Positions 31,650 to 44,255 of a stretch of 64,000 bases of DNA are shown in pieces (the first letter of the stretch is position 1; every line of letters begins with the position of its first letter). Both the position numbers and the translations under genes were made by a program. This DNA comes from Catonia carolina (Eukaryota; Arthropoda; Insecta; Hemiptera; Achilidae). The stretch is from positions 92,234,469 to 92,298,468 of the forward strand of contig JAQMRL010000003.1 in NCBI GenBank assembly GCA_035578175.1, given 5' to 3'. The notes under the pieces are model-generated. The model was not told where the DNA came from. It made no database searches and saw only the letters and a program-made list of their open reading frames with translations.

Positions 31650-33387
31650 TTTATACAAAACTGCCTTGACAACTTAACTTTCTTAATAAATCTCTCCATT
31701 ATTTTTTTCAACATTTTGTAAAATTATATAGATCTAAAAGATAATCTTGGAAACACCGTGGGAGGAACTTATCTGTTACGGTAAGAATCTGATCTGTGTT
31801 TCAAAATACATCAGCAAAGTTCCGCATAGTTGATTGTTGTTTACAGACGACTGTTTTAAAAATAATTTGTTATAATACAATCAATTTAACTATCAATCAA
31901 TTTAAGTTTATGACGATAAAAAATTCCTAGGTTCTTCTTCTTCTTATATTCGTAGCTCTACAGTGCTTAGTGGTCTTTGGATTCGTCCCCAATCCTCCTC
32001 CCATCCTTTCTACTAGTTACTAGTGATCTTCATCTTCTCGCATCCATCAATCATTCATAACTTCGTCCATCTATCTCTTTCGGTATTTCCTTCGGTACTT
32101 CCTTCTTCTCTTATGCAGTGTTTCCTTCCAAAACACTTAAATCATACTTTCAATGTGTTCCACGAATTTTTGTTCTAAAGGGTTGTAAATAAACTACAGT
32201 TTTAACTGACTTTTTGGTTACCCGATCACGACTTCGTCTCGTCGAGTCGGTTAAGAGAGAAGCTAATGTACTAAAACAATTAGGTTAAACATTTTATGTT
32301 CAATAGAAAATTTAAAACCAAAACTGGTCACATAATACTTTTTTTTAAATTTATTATCCTAGATTCTATTTAAATGTTTTATTTGTGAAACGTAGGGGAG
32401 ACCTTTAGTAAATGAATTCCCTCGTAGTTTTAAACCAAAAACTTTTAATTCTTTGTAAAGAAAAGAATGGATTAGAAGAATGACCGAATAAAAGAGTAAA
32501 GAGGAAACTCGAAACTCTCATCACTCTTGAAGGCAGAAAAAAGTCGGTAAAGGGGAAAAGTTGAAGGAAGAATTTAACAAAGTCAATTCGGATTACTGCC
32601 TCTATCGCTCACAGATGGGACCAAGAACGCCCCTTTTCCTATACATGCACTAAAGAAAAAGATCTGATCTAAGAGAAATAAACGATACTGCTCGCTCTCT
32701 GAACCCCATTTACTGCTTGCATAAAGATCAGCCTCCTAAAACATCACGGTCCCTTGTAATGAACCTATTGAAAATCTGTAGGAAAAGTGGGTTCTTCTGT
32801 TCTATACTGTGTGTAATATAGCTTAAAGTTTTTCATACCGACCGCAAAATGTTTCCATCCAGAACGATGGATAATGTATAAGTAGCTACAGAACACTTAA
32901 CTAAGGGAACAAAATTTATTGAAATTAAGCTTAATTTAAATATTAAATTATTATTTAATATATTATATCCTTATTTTTTAATAACTTAGGCTTCTGAAAA
33001 TAAATTAGAAATATCATACACCTTAATTAATTTTGAAAACTTGGATTAACAAAAATTGCATCAAATTTGTGGATAAGGAATATTGTTCACATACAAAAAT
33101 GCTACCAAAATTAGACGAAAAGGTTATCGATAACCTAATTTAGTTTTAACTGTTTTATGCTGTTATAACAGCATCAAGCAACAAGCGTCATTCGTACATC
33201 AGTTTATTAAACGGTTTTGAATCACGGTGTTATAAAAGTAACAGTTAAGAGGACGTTTTTAGTAACCTGTTATCAGGATAACTGGCCAATTCAGTAACCA
33301 TGTTATTAATCCTGTTATATTAAATGAGACTCCATTACTAGTGGTAACAAACAGTCAATTCAGTCGAAAGGTAAGGTATAATCATTT
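31650..33387. other. AT-rich DNA, no supported gene
   Basis: The pyrimidine-rich stretch around 31930-32130 could be a decayed minus-strand LINE end, but no motif is firm. Nothing else is recognised. Confidence 0.4.
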
Positions 33388-33403
33388 ATGGATTTAATTT
33401 TTA

Positions 33404-34436
33404 TAAGAATTTGTACATTTCAATTTGAAAATTTCAAACTATTTTCCACTTTTATAAAAATTTGTACATTTCAATTTGAAAATTTCAAACTTTTCCCATT
33501 ATTTTTAGAAAGATTTGCACATTTCAAGTTAAAAATTACAAACTTCTTCCATTTTTTTAACAATTTGTATAATTATTTCAATTTGAAAATTTAAATTCTT
33601 TTTCCATTTTTATAAAATTTGTACATTTGAAGTTAAAAATTTCAAACTTTACCATTTCTATAAAAATTTGTACATTTCAATAATTTGAAAATTCAAACTT
33701 TTTTCCACTTTTATAAAAATTTGTACTTTTTCAATAATTTAAAAATTCAAACTTTTTTTTTAGAAACAAAATTTTTATAAAAATTTGTGGATTTCAAGTT
33801 AAAAATTTCAAAAGTTTTTCCATTTTATAAAAATTTGTACATTTCAATTTGAAAATTTCAAACTTTTCCCATTATTTTTAGAAAGATTTGCACATTTCAA
33901 GTTAAAAATTACAAACTTTTTCCATTTTTTTAACAATTCGTATAATTATTTCAATTTGAAAATTTAAATTCTTTTTCCATTTTTATAAAATTTGTACATT
34001 TGAAGTTAAAAATTTCAAACTTTAACATTTCTATAAAAATTTGTACATTTCAATAATTTGAAAATTCAAACTTTTTTCCACTTTTATAAAAATTTGTACT
34101 TTTTCAATAATTTAAACATTTCAAACTTTTTTTTTAGAAACAAAATTTTTATAAAAATTTGTGGATTTCAAGTTAAAAATTTCAAAAGTTTTTCCATTTT
34201 ATAAAAATTTGTACATTTCAATTTCAAATTTCTAACGTTTTCTATTTTTATAAAAATTTGTACGTTTTAATCGAAAATTCAAACTTTTCCATTTTTATAA
34301 AAATGTCTACATTTAAATTTGAAAATTCAAACCTTTTTCCATTTTTATAAAAATTTGTACATTTCAATTTGAAAATTTCAAACTTTTTTCCATTTTAATA
34401 AAAATTTGAACATATCAATAATTTAAAAACTTCAAA
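33404..34436. repeat. AT-rich satellite, ~45-bp monomers with 374-bp higher-order unit
   Basis: About 22 variants of a monomer with TTTATAAAAATTTGTACATT, then TCAAT/AAGTT, then GAAAATTTCAAAC and TTTTTCCA. A block of distinctive variants is repeated almost exactly with a period of 374 bp (for example TTGTGGATTTCAAGTTAAA starts near 33785 and 34159), giving a two-copy higher-order repeat inside the array. There is no coding potential. Confidence 0.9.
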
Positions 34437-34513
34437 ATCTGAAAGAAGGATATTAAAATAAAACTTTTTGGCTTGTCGTTTCGTCTATATTTTATTCTAC
34501 TAGTTTCACCAAT

Positions 34514-35228
34514 GTTGTTGTCATCAACCGAAAGACTGATTTGAACCTCTAGAGGCTTTACTAAGTAAAACGAGGAGTGACGTGGTTTACAAATGTCTTC
34601 CTCACTGAATGAAAAAGTGTGCTTATCAGGATGTCCAGCCCTCCGTAAAGCATCTACTTTCTACCCTGTTAGACACTTTCACTTCATTCACCACAGGGTC
34701 TGGCTGTATAATGAAATTCATTACTCCCAGAGGGGATAATTCTGACTATAGTATATGCCACACCACCGTGCAGCAGATATAAACAGAGTACGGGTTAAAA
34801 GTAAGTAAAAAGAATCCGTAATGATGTTTCACTCTAACAACGCTTCAGTCAAAACAGCTGGTGACAGAACGGATGTTTTATTATAGACTTACTGTATGAA
34901 TTCTTTCTACTAGTACTGTCGTATTTTGTATTTAGTATATCTTTCAATTAGTATTTAAAGAAAGTTTTATCTGATAAGCAAAGAACATTTTGGGTAACAC
35001 GAGTGTTACCCTAAGTTCAATCACAATTTTAATATATTTATGTTTTTACGTACTGCACGGTACCATGGGATAGAGTATAGTATCTTTAACACGTACACCT
35101 CTTCTGTTCTTAAATGCTTCAGCCATATAAGTGGCTGACCATGTTACAAGAAACAGAGCTATTTTTTTGTAATCCTGCAAATAAGCAGATCGAACACAAA
35201 TAATTTAACACTCAACTTGCCTGTTAGG
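34514..35228 (-). mobile_element. SINE-A copy 5, split by an insertion
   Basis: The 3' half (in element sense) is at 34514-34748 and the 5' half at about 35076-35228. The two halves join within the sequence that reads CTCTGACTAGTGTCTTTTAC in intact copies. About 330 bp of foreign sequence lies between them. Confidence 0.75.
34749..35075. mobile_element. ~330-bp MITE-like insert in SINE-A copy 5
   Basis: The inserted segment carries near its ends the inverted pair ACCGTGCAG (34765-34773) and CTGCACGGT (35053-35061), with weaker complementarity further out. It has no coding capacity. The target duplication is uncertain (possibly TATAGTAT-like flanks). Confidence 0.5.
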
Positions 35229-35378
35229 GCAAAGTTTATCCAATTAGTTGGCAAATGTCACAGTATTTATTGAGATTCGTTTATTAGGTATTTTAAAGTA
35301 AGCGTCATGGGATTGACCAAGTTTTAATAGAATAAGTTTTAAATCATTTTTATGAACATTGGATATATAAACTAAAAA

Positions 35379-36263
35379 TCTGGCGTGAACACTCACACGA
35401 CTTCCTCTTGCCAATGCATATAAAGACTAATATAATCTAACAATAGTAATAATACATTATAACTTAACAAAAACCTAACCTCAAAAACTATAACCTTAAT
35501 TTAATCATGAGTGAATGACACAACATGAAAATCATCTTTAGTTTAGCTTAATAATAGGAAAATCACTCATTCACGCTAAACTAGGCTCTGTAGTGAAAAA
35601 TAATTGTTGTAGAGCTTTTATTTTTTTATAAATTTTATCATACACGTTTGTCGTAAAATACATACGAAGGCCGAGATCTTAAAAAATCCAATTTTACAAA
35701 TTTTCATGATAATAAAACAGAAAATCACCAAGTACCGATAAAGTAAGCGTTGTTTAAAGAAATGTTTGGCATAAACATTGTAGATTTTTAAATTGTTTAC
35801 AAGGTTTATTTTAATACTCTTTTGCCCTAAAATGCATATTAAGCCTGGAATCTTAAAAAAAAAATTTCTACGAGAAAACAGCCTCCTTATGAATTTCACT
35901 AGATATGACACCCTACCCTATCTTATAGAGCATATAAAATATAGTAAATAAATCGAGTTTAAAAAAATCGTAAAAGCTGTTTTTGAGAAAGTCCTTAAAA
36001 GTGAAAAATAACACTAACAAACTACTACTTCCGGTTGACCGATTTTGAAGAAAGTATTCGTGTCAGATTTTCTAGTAGTACCTAACTTAAGTTTTCCGTT
36101 TCAACTTCGTACGATATTTCGTTCGATATTTATTCTGTTCACTGAGACTTTTTTTTGGTTTAAGGGGGTCTGAAAACGTATATATCCGGTGAAAACTTAA
36201 TTTCGAAAAATCGACAAGAAACAACAGTTTCCTTCCTATATATTCAAATAGGCAAGAGAAAGT
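35379..36263 (-). mobile_element. TE-R copy C (~885 bp)
   Basis: Left end TCTGGCGTGAACACTCACACG, right end CCTATATATTCAAATAGG and then CAAGAGAAAGT. It is more diverged than A and B; the CA tract has been lost (a TTCACTGAGAC sequence stands there instead). Confidence 0.83.
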
Positions 36264-37330
36264 AAATATGAAATATCGTAGGTTTAGTTGGACAAATATA
36301 AGTACGGTTTGTCAGACCATTTTTTATAAAATATTTCATAGATAGGACTAAATCCAGAGAAAAGTGATATTGCCATAACTTAATAGCTGTAAATCAATAA
36401 AAGGTAGGATAGAAACATTATTATTGTGAATCTGATAGCAGTATACGATACACTCTGTATGGCTATCAGAGTTTGTGATTGTGACTGTACCGTAGATTTA
36501 TGTATCACATGACGTTGTTTTACCTGTCCTTAAGAACAACCTGTTGTACGAGAAGTCCATTATCATTTATCAGCAAATTTTCACGTCATCGTATTTCACT
36601 TTTGGTGACTTTCTTAGTATTTTTTGCCGTTTAATTTCCGGGATACATCCCTATATCTAAAATGAGCTTACAAATTTGCAGCCGTACATTTATTTAAAGG
36701 TATTTCTTATTATTTGAAAATATATTACTTCTTTAAAATCGATGTTACAAAATAAAAATATACTTTTACAATGAATATCAAACAGTAATAATCTTTTTTA
36801 TGACTTCTATTATTTTCTATATTTACAACTGTGAATTCGCAACGAATAAATTTGATTATGACAAAGGAAAATTTCATTAGAAATTACTTGAAGGAAACCT
36901 ATAGACTCCACAGTAAAACTCCCACGGGATAAATAAATGGATTTATGTAGCTTACGCCGTAACTTTACAACAACGTCTAGAAAGAGGCCTTCATGGGTTT
37001 TGAGGTAAGTATCATGAATTGACGTAGCTTATAAGTCGGTTTTTGTTTTCGAGAAGATTTTTGTTCTAAACGCCTGTAAAAGTATAGGAAAATTTCGTTA
37101 ACGTAGGGTACTTTTAGGGTGTGTGTAAAGTTTTGTTTTTGACGCACAAGGTGGTATTGGCAATGATGCGCAGGAAAACAGATTTTAGATTTAGAATTTT
37201 CGTTTTAGGCTAAGGTGAGTATTCCAGGCAAGGCCAACCAAAGTAACGTATTTTGTCAGTCTAGGGTAAGCCGGAGTCGTACGAAAATACAAAGGGACGT
37301 GTTTTTTGTGCCGTTTTATATGCAATTATT
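36264..37330. other. AT-rich DNA, no gene seen
   Basis: No element recognised. An imperfect hairpin with 8-bp arms CTGATAGC / GCTATCAG lies at 36432-36469. Confidence 0.45.
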
Positions 37331-37335
37331 TTAAT

Positions 37336-37582
37336 TCACCAGTTAGTAAACCAGCATTGGAGCTTGTTCAGATGATATTGAAGGTAAAAAAACACTTTTT
37401 TTTCTTCTGAAGCTAATATGGCAGTATCATCGCTATACGAAGCTGAATTTAGGTCAGTGGTAATACCGAAAGTGCAAATAATGAACAAAACGGGAGCAAG
37501 TATTGACCCTTGAGGCACGAAAGCAAGGATAGGCAAAGAGACAGATCTTGACAAAAACTTGAATTGGAAAACACATACACAG
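37336..37582 (-). pseudogene. Jockey-type LINE reverse transcriptase scrap
   Basis: The minus strand reads FVPQGSILAPVLFI (motif B) and then SASYSDDTAILASEEKK (motif C, with SDD for ADD) and LNKLQCWFTNW. It is a small remnant, unlike either better-preserved LINE in the window. A SINE-B sits just to its right. Confidence 0.7.
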
Positions 37583-37660
37583 AAGAAAAGGAAACACCTA
37601 AACCCAAAGTTTTTTCTTAAGTGATAATTTACGACTGTAAAAATGGTACAAAAAATGTGA

Positions 37661-37836
37661 TGCCGGCCGCATTGGCGTAGTTGGTAACGTGCTTGCCTCT
37701 CATCATGCGGTCTTGGGTTCGAATCCCATTCAGGCATGGATTATTTTCATACGTTTCAAAAAATCATTTCATCCTTCACCGTCTGCATTAGGAGTAATTG
37801 CAGATGACTCGGACGTTAAACAAAAAAAAAGAAAGT
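37661..37836 (+). mobile_element. SINE-B2: tRNA-headed SINE
   Basis: The head is GCATTGGCGTAGTTGGTAACG (A box) and GGTTCGAATCCC (B box). The body is TTTCATACGTTTC...GCAGATGACTCGGACGTTAA with an A-rich tail. A target duplication AAATGTGA flanks it (37653-37660 and 37837-37844). It is the same subfamily as 48204-48394. Pairing of the anticodon stem is broken, so it is not a functional tRNA gene. Confidence 0.82.
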
Positions 37837-37844
37837 AAATGTGA

Positions 37845-39870
37845 GGATAAAATTGTGTTGAAATGATGTGATAAGCATGAAGAAGTACAGCCTCCACAAA
37901 GTGACAAGACAGCACATAAAATAGATGTGCCAAGTTCTACCCACCCCAATTGAAGAATTGTTGGGGGGGGGGGGTTCTTCGATCATGATAAGTTATAAAG
38001 AAAACTTGTCTACTTATTATTCTACATATGAAGGGATTGTTGATTTTTATGTAAATAGAAAAAGGACATTTATAATAATTTACAGTGCAGTATATTTAAG
38101 TAAATTTGATTATTTATAAAACAACATAAATATCAGATTAGCAAAAATATTGACAATAATTAAATGAACGCATGAAAGTAACGCTGCTGAATGTTTTTCT
38201 TTCTCATGATAAATTGATCTTTTAAAGAAATAAATGAAATTTTTTTGTTAAACTGATAGTAAATAGTTCCTAATGTTAAACAAAAAATATCTCAAACTTA
38301 TGGAAAATATCCACATTTTTTAACGAATATAACAAAATATACAAGATTGATAAATAAATTTCACGAATAAAGAATTAATTTTACAGTTAAAAACAATTCT
38401 TGAGCTCAACACTAAAAATCATTCTGCTACATCCAAAACAATTGTAACAATATTGATTAAATTAACTTTTGTATGGGTCTAAATTATTAGGCTATGTAAT
38501 ATATTTAATGGAACATTATTAAAATGGTTTTAAACAGCCGATAAACTGAGAAACTTTTTTCATTACTGTGTGATAAGATTGATTTTATAGTAAAAATAAT
38601 TTAAAATCTTGTGGTTTCCTTAAAAAGTTATTTTCATTAAAATAATTTAAATTAATTTTCGTTTTGAAATGCCAGAAATTTATTTCTTAATTTAATAATT
38701 CGATACAATTTTTCTTTTATCGGTTACAAAATAACTTGACTATTCTAAAGTATAATATCTTAAATTGTTAAAGAAATCGGTATTTGTAATTTATTGTTCA
38801 CTTGGGTAAAGTAAAAAGAGGGAATGTACGGCAAAAATAGAAAGAGGGTATGAGAGAGTCGATGATTTGAAGAGAAGTTTGGAGGGTTGGGAAAGAATTT
38901 TCTGCTTATCTCAGTTCGGATGCCGCTAATAATAAAATCAACACAAGAGAGCAAGAGGATAACCTCATGCGTAAAATGTTTATACAATATCAATACTGTA
39001 TAATATATTTTTCAATTCATTTAATTTCGTTTCATTTATGCTGTATTGAATTTCTCTCAGATCTATTTTTATTTCATATAGTTTGGTATTTAATTTAAAG
39101 TATTATCACAATTTACGATGCTATTAAAATATAAGTAAGCTTGTTATTTAAGTCGTGCCTTTTTCCGATGACTTCAAAATCAATATTTATTCACATTAAA
39201 ATTAAAAATGCTTTGGTGCATTAGGTATTATAACAAAAATAACTGACCCAGTTTACAGAAAATCAATTTTTATATAATCAAAATGTAGTATTATTTTTTA
39301 TCATGTTGCTTTTATGTGGAGATATTCAGTAAATTAAATAAGACGTGAAATTTTATTTAATTTCAAAAAGTTCTTGACTGAAACTTTTTAAATGTTTTTG
39401 TCTTTTTCATACACTTCAAGAAACAGGAAAAATATTGATTTTTCTTAATTGTGCTTCAGGACACATTATTTTCTGAGTGTAAAAATATTTTAAGGATTGG
39501 TCGTTTTTCAGAATTTAAATTTTTAATATTGCAGAAAGCTATTTTAAGTCATAATGTATACTACTGAAATAAATAAATAAATAGATGCTATTGTACAACA
39601 CAATTTTTTTCTGGTCTAACAACGTATTTTACAGAAAACAACGGAAGTTAACAATTTATTCCAATTTATTTCAGAAACACCTTGTCTAATTTTTTTTCAA
39701 ACAAGTGGTTTGTCTTTAAAAAGATAAAAGTATATTTTATATTAAAGGGGAAGCCCTCTAAACAATTTATATTTTTAATGTTTTTTTAATTGAAACATAA
39801 TAAATTACAAGTTTTTAATTTTTCCAAAAGTTAGTTTTTTACTTACGGGGTTTCTGAAATGACCGATTCT
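37845..39870. other. AT-rich DNA, no supported gene
   Basis: About 2 kb with no recognised element. A run of 12 G bases at 37963-37974 is unusual for this AT-rich context. Confidence 0.45.
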
Positions 39871-39969
39871 GTTGGCTGACCATATAAGAAACAGAACTAT
39901 TTTTTGTAGCCTTGGAATTAGCAGATCACGTGAAAATAATTTAATACTCCATCTGCCTGTTATAGGCAA
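39871..39969 (-). mobile_element. SINE-A copy 6 (5' fragment)
   Basis: About 100 bp matching the 5' end of SINE-A, from TTGGCTGACCATATAAG to TGCCTGTTATAGGCAA. Confidence 0.7.
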
Positions 39970-40011
39970 AAGTATTTTCTATGAAATGTATTAAGCAATA
40001 AAAATTGAATA

Positions 40012-40192
40012 GGCTGTCTCTGTAGTGTAGTGGTAGCGCGCTAGCCTACAACGCGGAGGTTCCGGGTTCGATTCCCGGATAGGGTCTGAAAATTTTCTCA
40101 CGTTATAACTCACTGTTCCACAACCCACTGCAGTCACTAATAATCGAGCTGTTAATGCGATTTAAAATAAACAAAAATAAAATTAAAAAAAT
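40012..40192 (+). mobile_element. SINE-B: tRNA-headed SINE
   Basis: The best-preserved tRNA-like head: TAGTGTAGTGGTAGCGCG (A box) and GGGTTCGATTCCCGG (B box with T-stem). The body has GTTCCACAACCCACTGCAGTC and the tail is A-rich. The acceptor strands do not pair, and the body homology with 31470-31649 makes it a SINE rather than a tRNA gene. Confidence 0.75.
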
Positions 40193-41570
40193 AAGTTCAT
40201 CCATTCATCTACACAAAACAAATGAAATGCTTGAATGGAACGTGTGAAATTTGATAATAGAGTATACATTTACATTCTGATGTTAGTGACAAGTTTAGTC
40301 TGTCGATACACTAGAGCAATTTACTTAATTAGAGTACACATACTACAGAACATCGTGTTTGTTTATAATATCCTTAACATTATACAATAACAACTGGTGA
40401 CAATCTTAGGTAATATTAAACTAATTAGAATTACTACATGTCAGTAATTTCTGTGAAATAATAGTTGTGTGAAGGGTATTTGGAAAATTTATCCGGGTAA
40501 TTGTTTTTCACTGTAAAAGGATAAATAGAGTTTGTAGCAGTTAACTACATGAAGCTTTCATTTAAAATTAATGGTATTACAGCTGATTTATAATTTCTTG
40601 AGTCAAGTAATTTGCAAATGTATTCAAATATATTACAAACCTTCTTTTTCAAAATTTTCAAATCTAAAAAACATTCAATTTAAATTTATTTAATTGTTTA
40701 ATATTTTTTTAAAAAATTTGATTAAATTTAAATAAATAACTATTTATGTTGATAATATTTAATATCGATGAATAATCTTAAAGTGATTTAGAAAGTACTG
40801 TAAAAAATATTTTTATAACCTCAAAACCCTAAATGTTATTTAATTGCCAATCCTGTTATTTCAAAAAATTATTACTATGTTACAATGTTTTATTCAGTTT
40901 TTAAAAACGGCCTTCGGGCCAGCCCAGTCAGTCAGCTGGTAGGAAGTCACTATTATTTGTTAAGTAACACTGATTGGGCAATCGACTTTGTGTGGTGACC
41001 TGATAGCCATTCCTGTACTCCACTAGGGTCCCTGTTCAAAAATTCATGCTGAATCAATCCAAAAAATACAGCGAAAAGCAGCGATCGAATTGGGAGGTTG
41101 TCAATAAAGCACAGTTCCCGATAAGTAATAAAAGCTACAAAAAATAATTAAATCATTCTCAAAAACGTTATATTTTTAAATTTTCAAATAACAACTAAAA
41201 TTGACTTTGTACCAACCATATAAGACATCTGCTCTCCGTATCGTACCAGCGAACGGAGCAGTTAATCAAAATGTTAGCACAATAATTATCTTTGGCTAGA
41301 CTGTGTTTTGCAATTTTTCTGTATTATCCATGTAGTAACAAACAATTCAGTGTGTGCTACAAGTCGCATCAATAGTTTTGCTAACTGCGCTGGGATAAAG
41401 TGCAATATTAGGTAGTGTTGATAAAAATAAGTTAAAATGGAAATAAAGGTCATTATTTCCTGTACAGACTTAGTTTTTAATCCAATATCAGTTGCACATC
41501 CCTCTCCCGAAATCAATCTTTAATATAAAATTAGATTGGTTCGTTCAAGAGAGCCTTTACGACTTAAGTT
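40193..41570. other. AT-rich DNA, no supported gene
   Basis: The patch 40905-41100 is GC-richer and starts with a GGCC-TTC-GGGCC-like hairpin. It may be an old SINE or LINE end, but there is no second copy in the window. Confidence 0.4.
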
Positions 41571-41770
41571 TATAGGAAAACCTACAACTTTTCTTTCAAG
41601 CATTTTGTTTCTGCAGCGCTTATTTAGCGTCAATTAAATGATTTATGGTGTTTAAAGACCAACAGAAGTTGGTTTTCATTTACCGTCATTCACTTATGAT
41701 CAAAATTATTTTATATATTTATAATTATTTGCATTGGGAAGAAATAGACGTGTGAGTGTTTCACATCAGA
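41571..41770 (+). mobile_element. TE-R copy G (diverged 3' part)
   Basis: About 200 bp matching the right third of plus-oriented TE-R: CCTACAACTTTTCTTTCAAG, TTAGCGTCAATTAA, and the terminal GTGTGAGTGTTTCACATCAGA. It is the most diverged copy and 5'-truncated. Confidence 0.65.
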
Positions 41771-42771
41771 TTTTCCTTTATTGTGCTTTACCTCTTCATG
41801 AAAACACTTAAAATCCAAAATCTAAAATTTTTACTTTTATCAACACGTTTCTCGTTTGTTTCAGTTCCTCTTGAACTTCCCAGATAACACTTACCAGATA
41901 AAATTTATTACAGATTATCGTAAATATTTGTTCAAGTTGTTCTTGGTTGAGAGAAAGGCGTTAAAGTGTGTTTCAGTCAAAATTTTAACCGTGCAAATAT
42001 TGAGGGTTCAACCAAAGTAAATAACGATCAATAATATGTTTTGAAATCAAAAGATTCTTTTGAAGGATACTTTAAATCGTTAAAACGGGTAAGTTATAAT
42101 AGTCGTGTAAGTTTCTATGTTGAACAAACCAAGTGGAAGAATGTCGCAGTGTATAGGACTCTACGTGTGCAATCACCAAAAGGAGAATCCGTTTAAGTTT
42201 TCAAAAGACAGGAGAATTGCTGTATTCTACATTTTCAGCTTCACAGTAGCTGAAGTAGTGAGCTTAACTATTTCAACCTTTTTTTATCTTTCTTTCTCTC
42301 TCAAACACGTTATTCCAAGGCAATATATATGATAATAATCTGTCTCATATAAAGCAAGCAAGAAAGAAAATAGGATGAGATAGAAAAGCATAAATACATT
42401 CCTCCACTTTCGAAAGAATCTAAAACTAACAAGAAAGCAGTAAGTACATAAAACATAGTATGTCAGTCAGTTTTTCTTTCGTTTTTTACGTATCTAAACG
42501 GGTACCTTTCATAGAAAATTATACGAGAATATGGTGCACAAGTGAAATATTTTAACATCAAAATTCCGTAGAAATATTTCGTTCAGAAAATTTGACTTGA
42601 ACTACAGGTTAAAGTACGGCGGAGGGGGTAAAGTACAGGTAATACAGGGTAAAAATAAACCGAAATAGTAACATAAAAGTAATAAAAATTTGTTTATCGT
42701 CCAAACAAAATTAAAATTCATAAAATAATCTCTGTTTATTATAACTTTCAGATAATTTTTTACTTTCTCTT
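41771..42771. other. AT-rich DNA, no supported gene
   Basis: No element recognised. A 71-codon frame (42117-42332, plus) cannot be tied to a family. Confidence 0.45.
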
Positions 42772-43465
42772 GCCCTGTGTACGTTTAGTACATTTATTCC
42801 CTATATAGGAAAGAAGTGTAAAGTTTTCATGAAGATTATTCAAAATCGAGTTTTCACCGGAAAAACACGGTTTCAGATCCCCTGAACACAAAAAACATGT
42901 TTTTAGCGATTGGTGTGTGTGTGTGTGTGTGTGTGTGGGAAAAAATATCTCAAAAATGAAATAACAAGTTGAAACTTAGAACTTAAGTTAAGTTTGCTTT
43001 TATATACATTCTAGAGCAAAAATTTCAATAATTAAAGTTGTAGGAAATTAAAAAACCTATAACTTTTATATCAAAAGTTTTTCTAAAAACTTAATTTAGC
43101 GTCAATTAGTGATTTCCTGTAGTTTGCTCATCAAATTTGGTAAAAAATATTTTTTTTAACATTGTGACTTTTTGTATGCATTTTACGACAAAAGTATTTA
43201 TAATTAAAGTTTAAAAAATTAAAAATATCTACAATTTAATTTAATTTAAAGCATTTTCTTCTGCAGAACCTAATTTAGCGTCAATTAACTGTTATTCTCC
43301 GTATTTTTAAGTTGATTAGAGGTTGACTTTCACTTTGCGTCATTTATCACAATTAACATTATATATAATTTTTTCTTATTAATTTGGTTACTAATGATTA
43401 AAGATGATTATATGTTTAATTATTTACATTGGCAAGAAAAAGTCGTGCGTGTGTTATACACCAGA
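42772..43465 (+). mobile_element. TE-R copy D (internally deleted, ~694 bp)
   Basis: Left ACTTTCTCTTGCCCTG, right hairpin-like GCGTGTGTTATACACCAGA. A pure (GT)n tract is at about 42913-42937. Relative to E and F it lacks the ~250-bp CTTCCGGTTGACCG-containing middle. Confidence 0.8.
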
Positions 43466-44094
43466 CTTTTAATTTGATGTCAAGTAAAACTTTTTCTAAA
43501 AACTGTATATCATGCATTCTAAATATGTAAGGTATTTAAATGGATCAGATGTTATTGAGAATCTGAAAATTAATTACGCACAATGCGTACAGAATAAAAT
43601 TTTAAATCTACGCACTATTCTCTTCATAGACGGAGTAGTTATCCTGACGCTGCTCCATCTAGTCCATCGAGAAAGCTTCAGAGACTCGTCCTGTTAAAGT
43701 CGTTTATAACCCAATCAACGGATCCATTGAAATGGATAACGTCGCAACTAAATTTAGTGAAAAACTGAATTTTGTCAGCGGTAAAGTCATATTAAAAAAC
43801 TGTGTATCCTGAAAATTATGAATCCCTCGCTTACTTTCATTTCTGCCTATACTAAAACTTGAATTAGCATTGTTTCTCACTTATAAGACTCATATCTTCT
43901 AACTAAACTATCTATCTGCTTAAAACTTTTTGTAACTGTTCTTAAAGCCAATAAAATAATTATAAAGTGATACAATTCTTAATTTTAAAAATTAACTTAA
44001 ATAATCCAATTACTTTTTTGATATCCATCATAAAATAAGAAGTTTTTTAAATTTTTACAAAAATATTTTTGAAGAAGTTATCAATTTATAGTTT
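43466..44094. other. AT-rich DNA, no gene seen
   Basis: No recognisable gene or element. Confidence 0.4.
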
Positions 44095-44255
44095 GTTTAT
44101 TTAAAGTCGCATCAACATCTTTGTCATTAGCGACTTACTCTGGATTAAAGATCGGTGGGTTTGAACGTGAAATAATTTTTCACAACTTAGCCTGAAATCG
44201 AACCCGGTACTTCTCTCGTTTTTGATAAGTAATATGCTAACCACTGGGATCGGAT
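44095..44255 (-). mobile_element. SINE-B copy (minus)
   Basis: The reverse complement has CCAGTGGTTAGCATATTAC (A-box-like), CCGGGTTCGATTTCAGG (B box) and a GTCGCTAATGAC...TTGATGCGACTTTAAATAA 3' end. Confidence 0.68.

Noticed and set aside
31925..32130. Pyrimidine-rich stretch as an RTE LINE 3' end on the minus strand
   Set aside because: The GAAGAAGAAG-like end resembles that at 12250, but no coding motif could be read with confidence.
33404..34436. CRISPR array
   Set aside because: Units are contiguous variable monomers without constant repeats and unique spacers, and the context is an arthropod genome.
36432..36469. Imperfect hairpin (CTGATAGC/GCTATCAG) as a terminator or ncRNA
   Set aside because: Short arms, mismatched interior and no associated transcript signal; plausible by chance.
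37661..37737. Minus-strand peptide beginning MPEWDSNPRPHDERQARY, fused in frame to an RT scrap
   Set aside because: This peptide is the antisense translation of a tRNA-like SINE head, a well-known source of spurious protein predictions. Only the RT part (37336-37582) is meaningful.
40012..40086. A functional tRNA gene
   Set aside because: A and B boxes are good but the acceptor arms do not pair, the anticodon stem is poor, and the downstream body matches another SINE at 31470.
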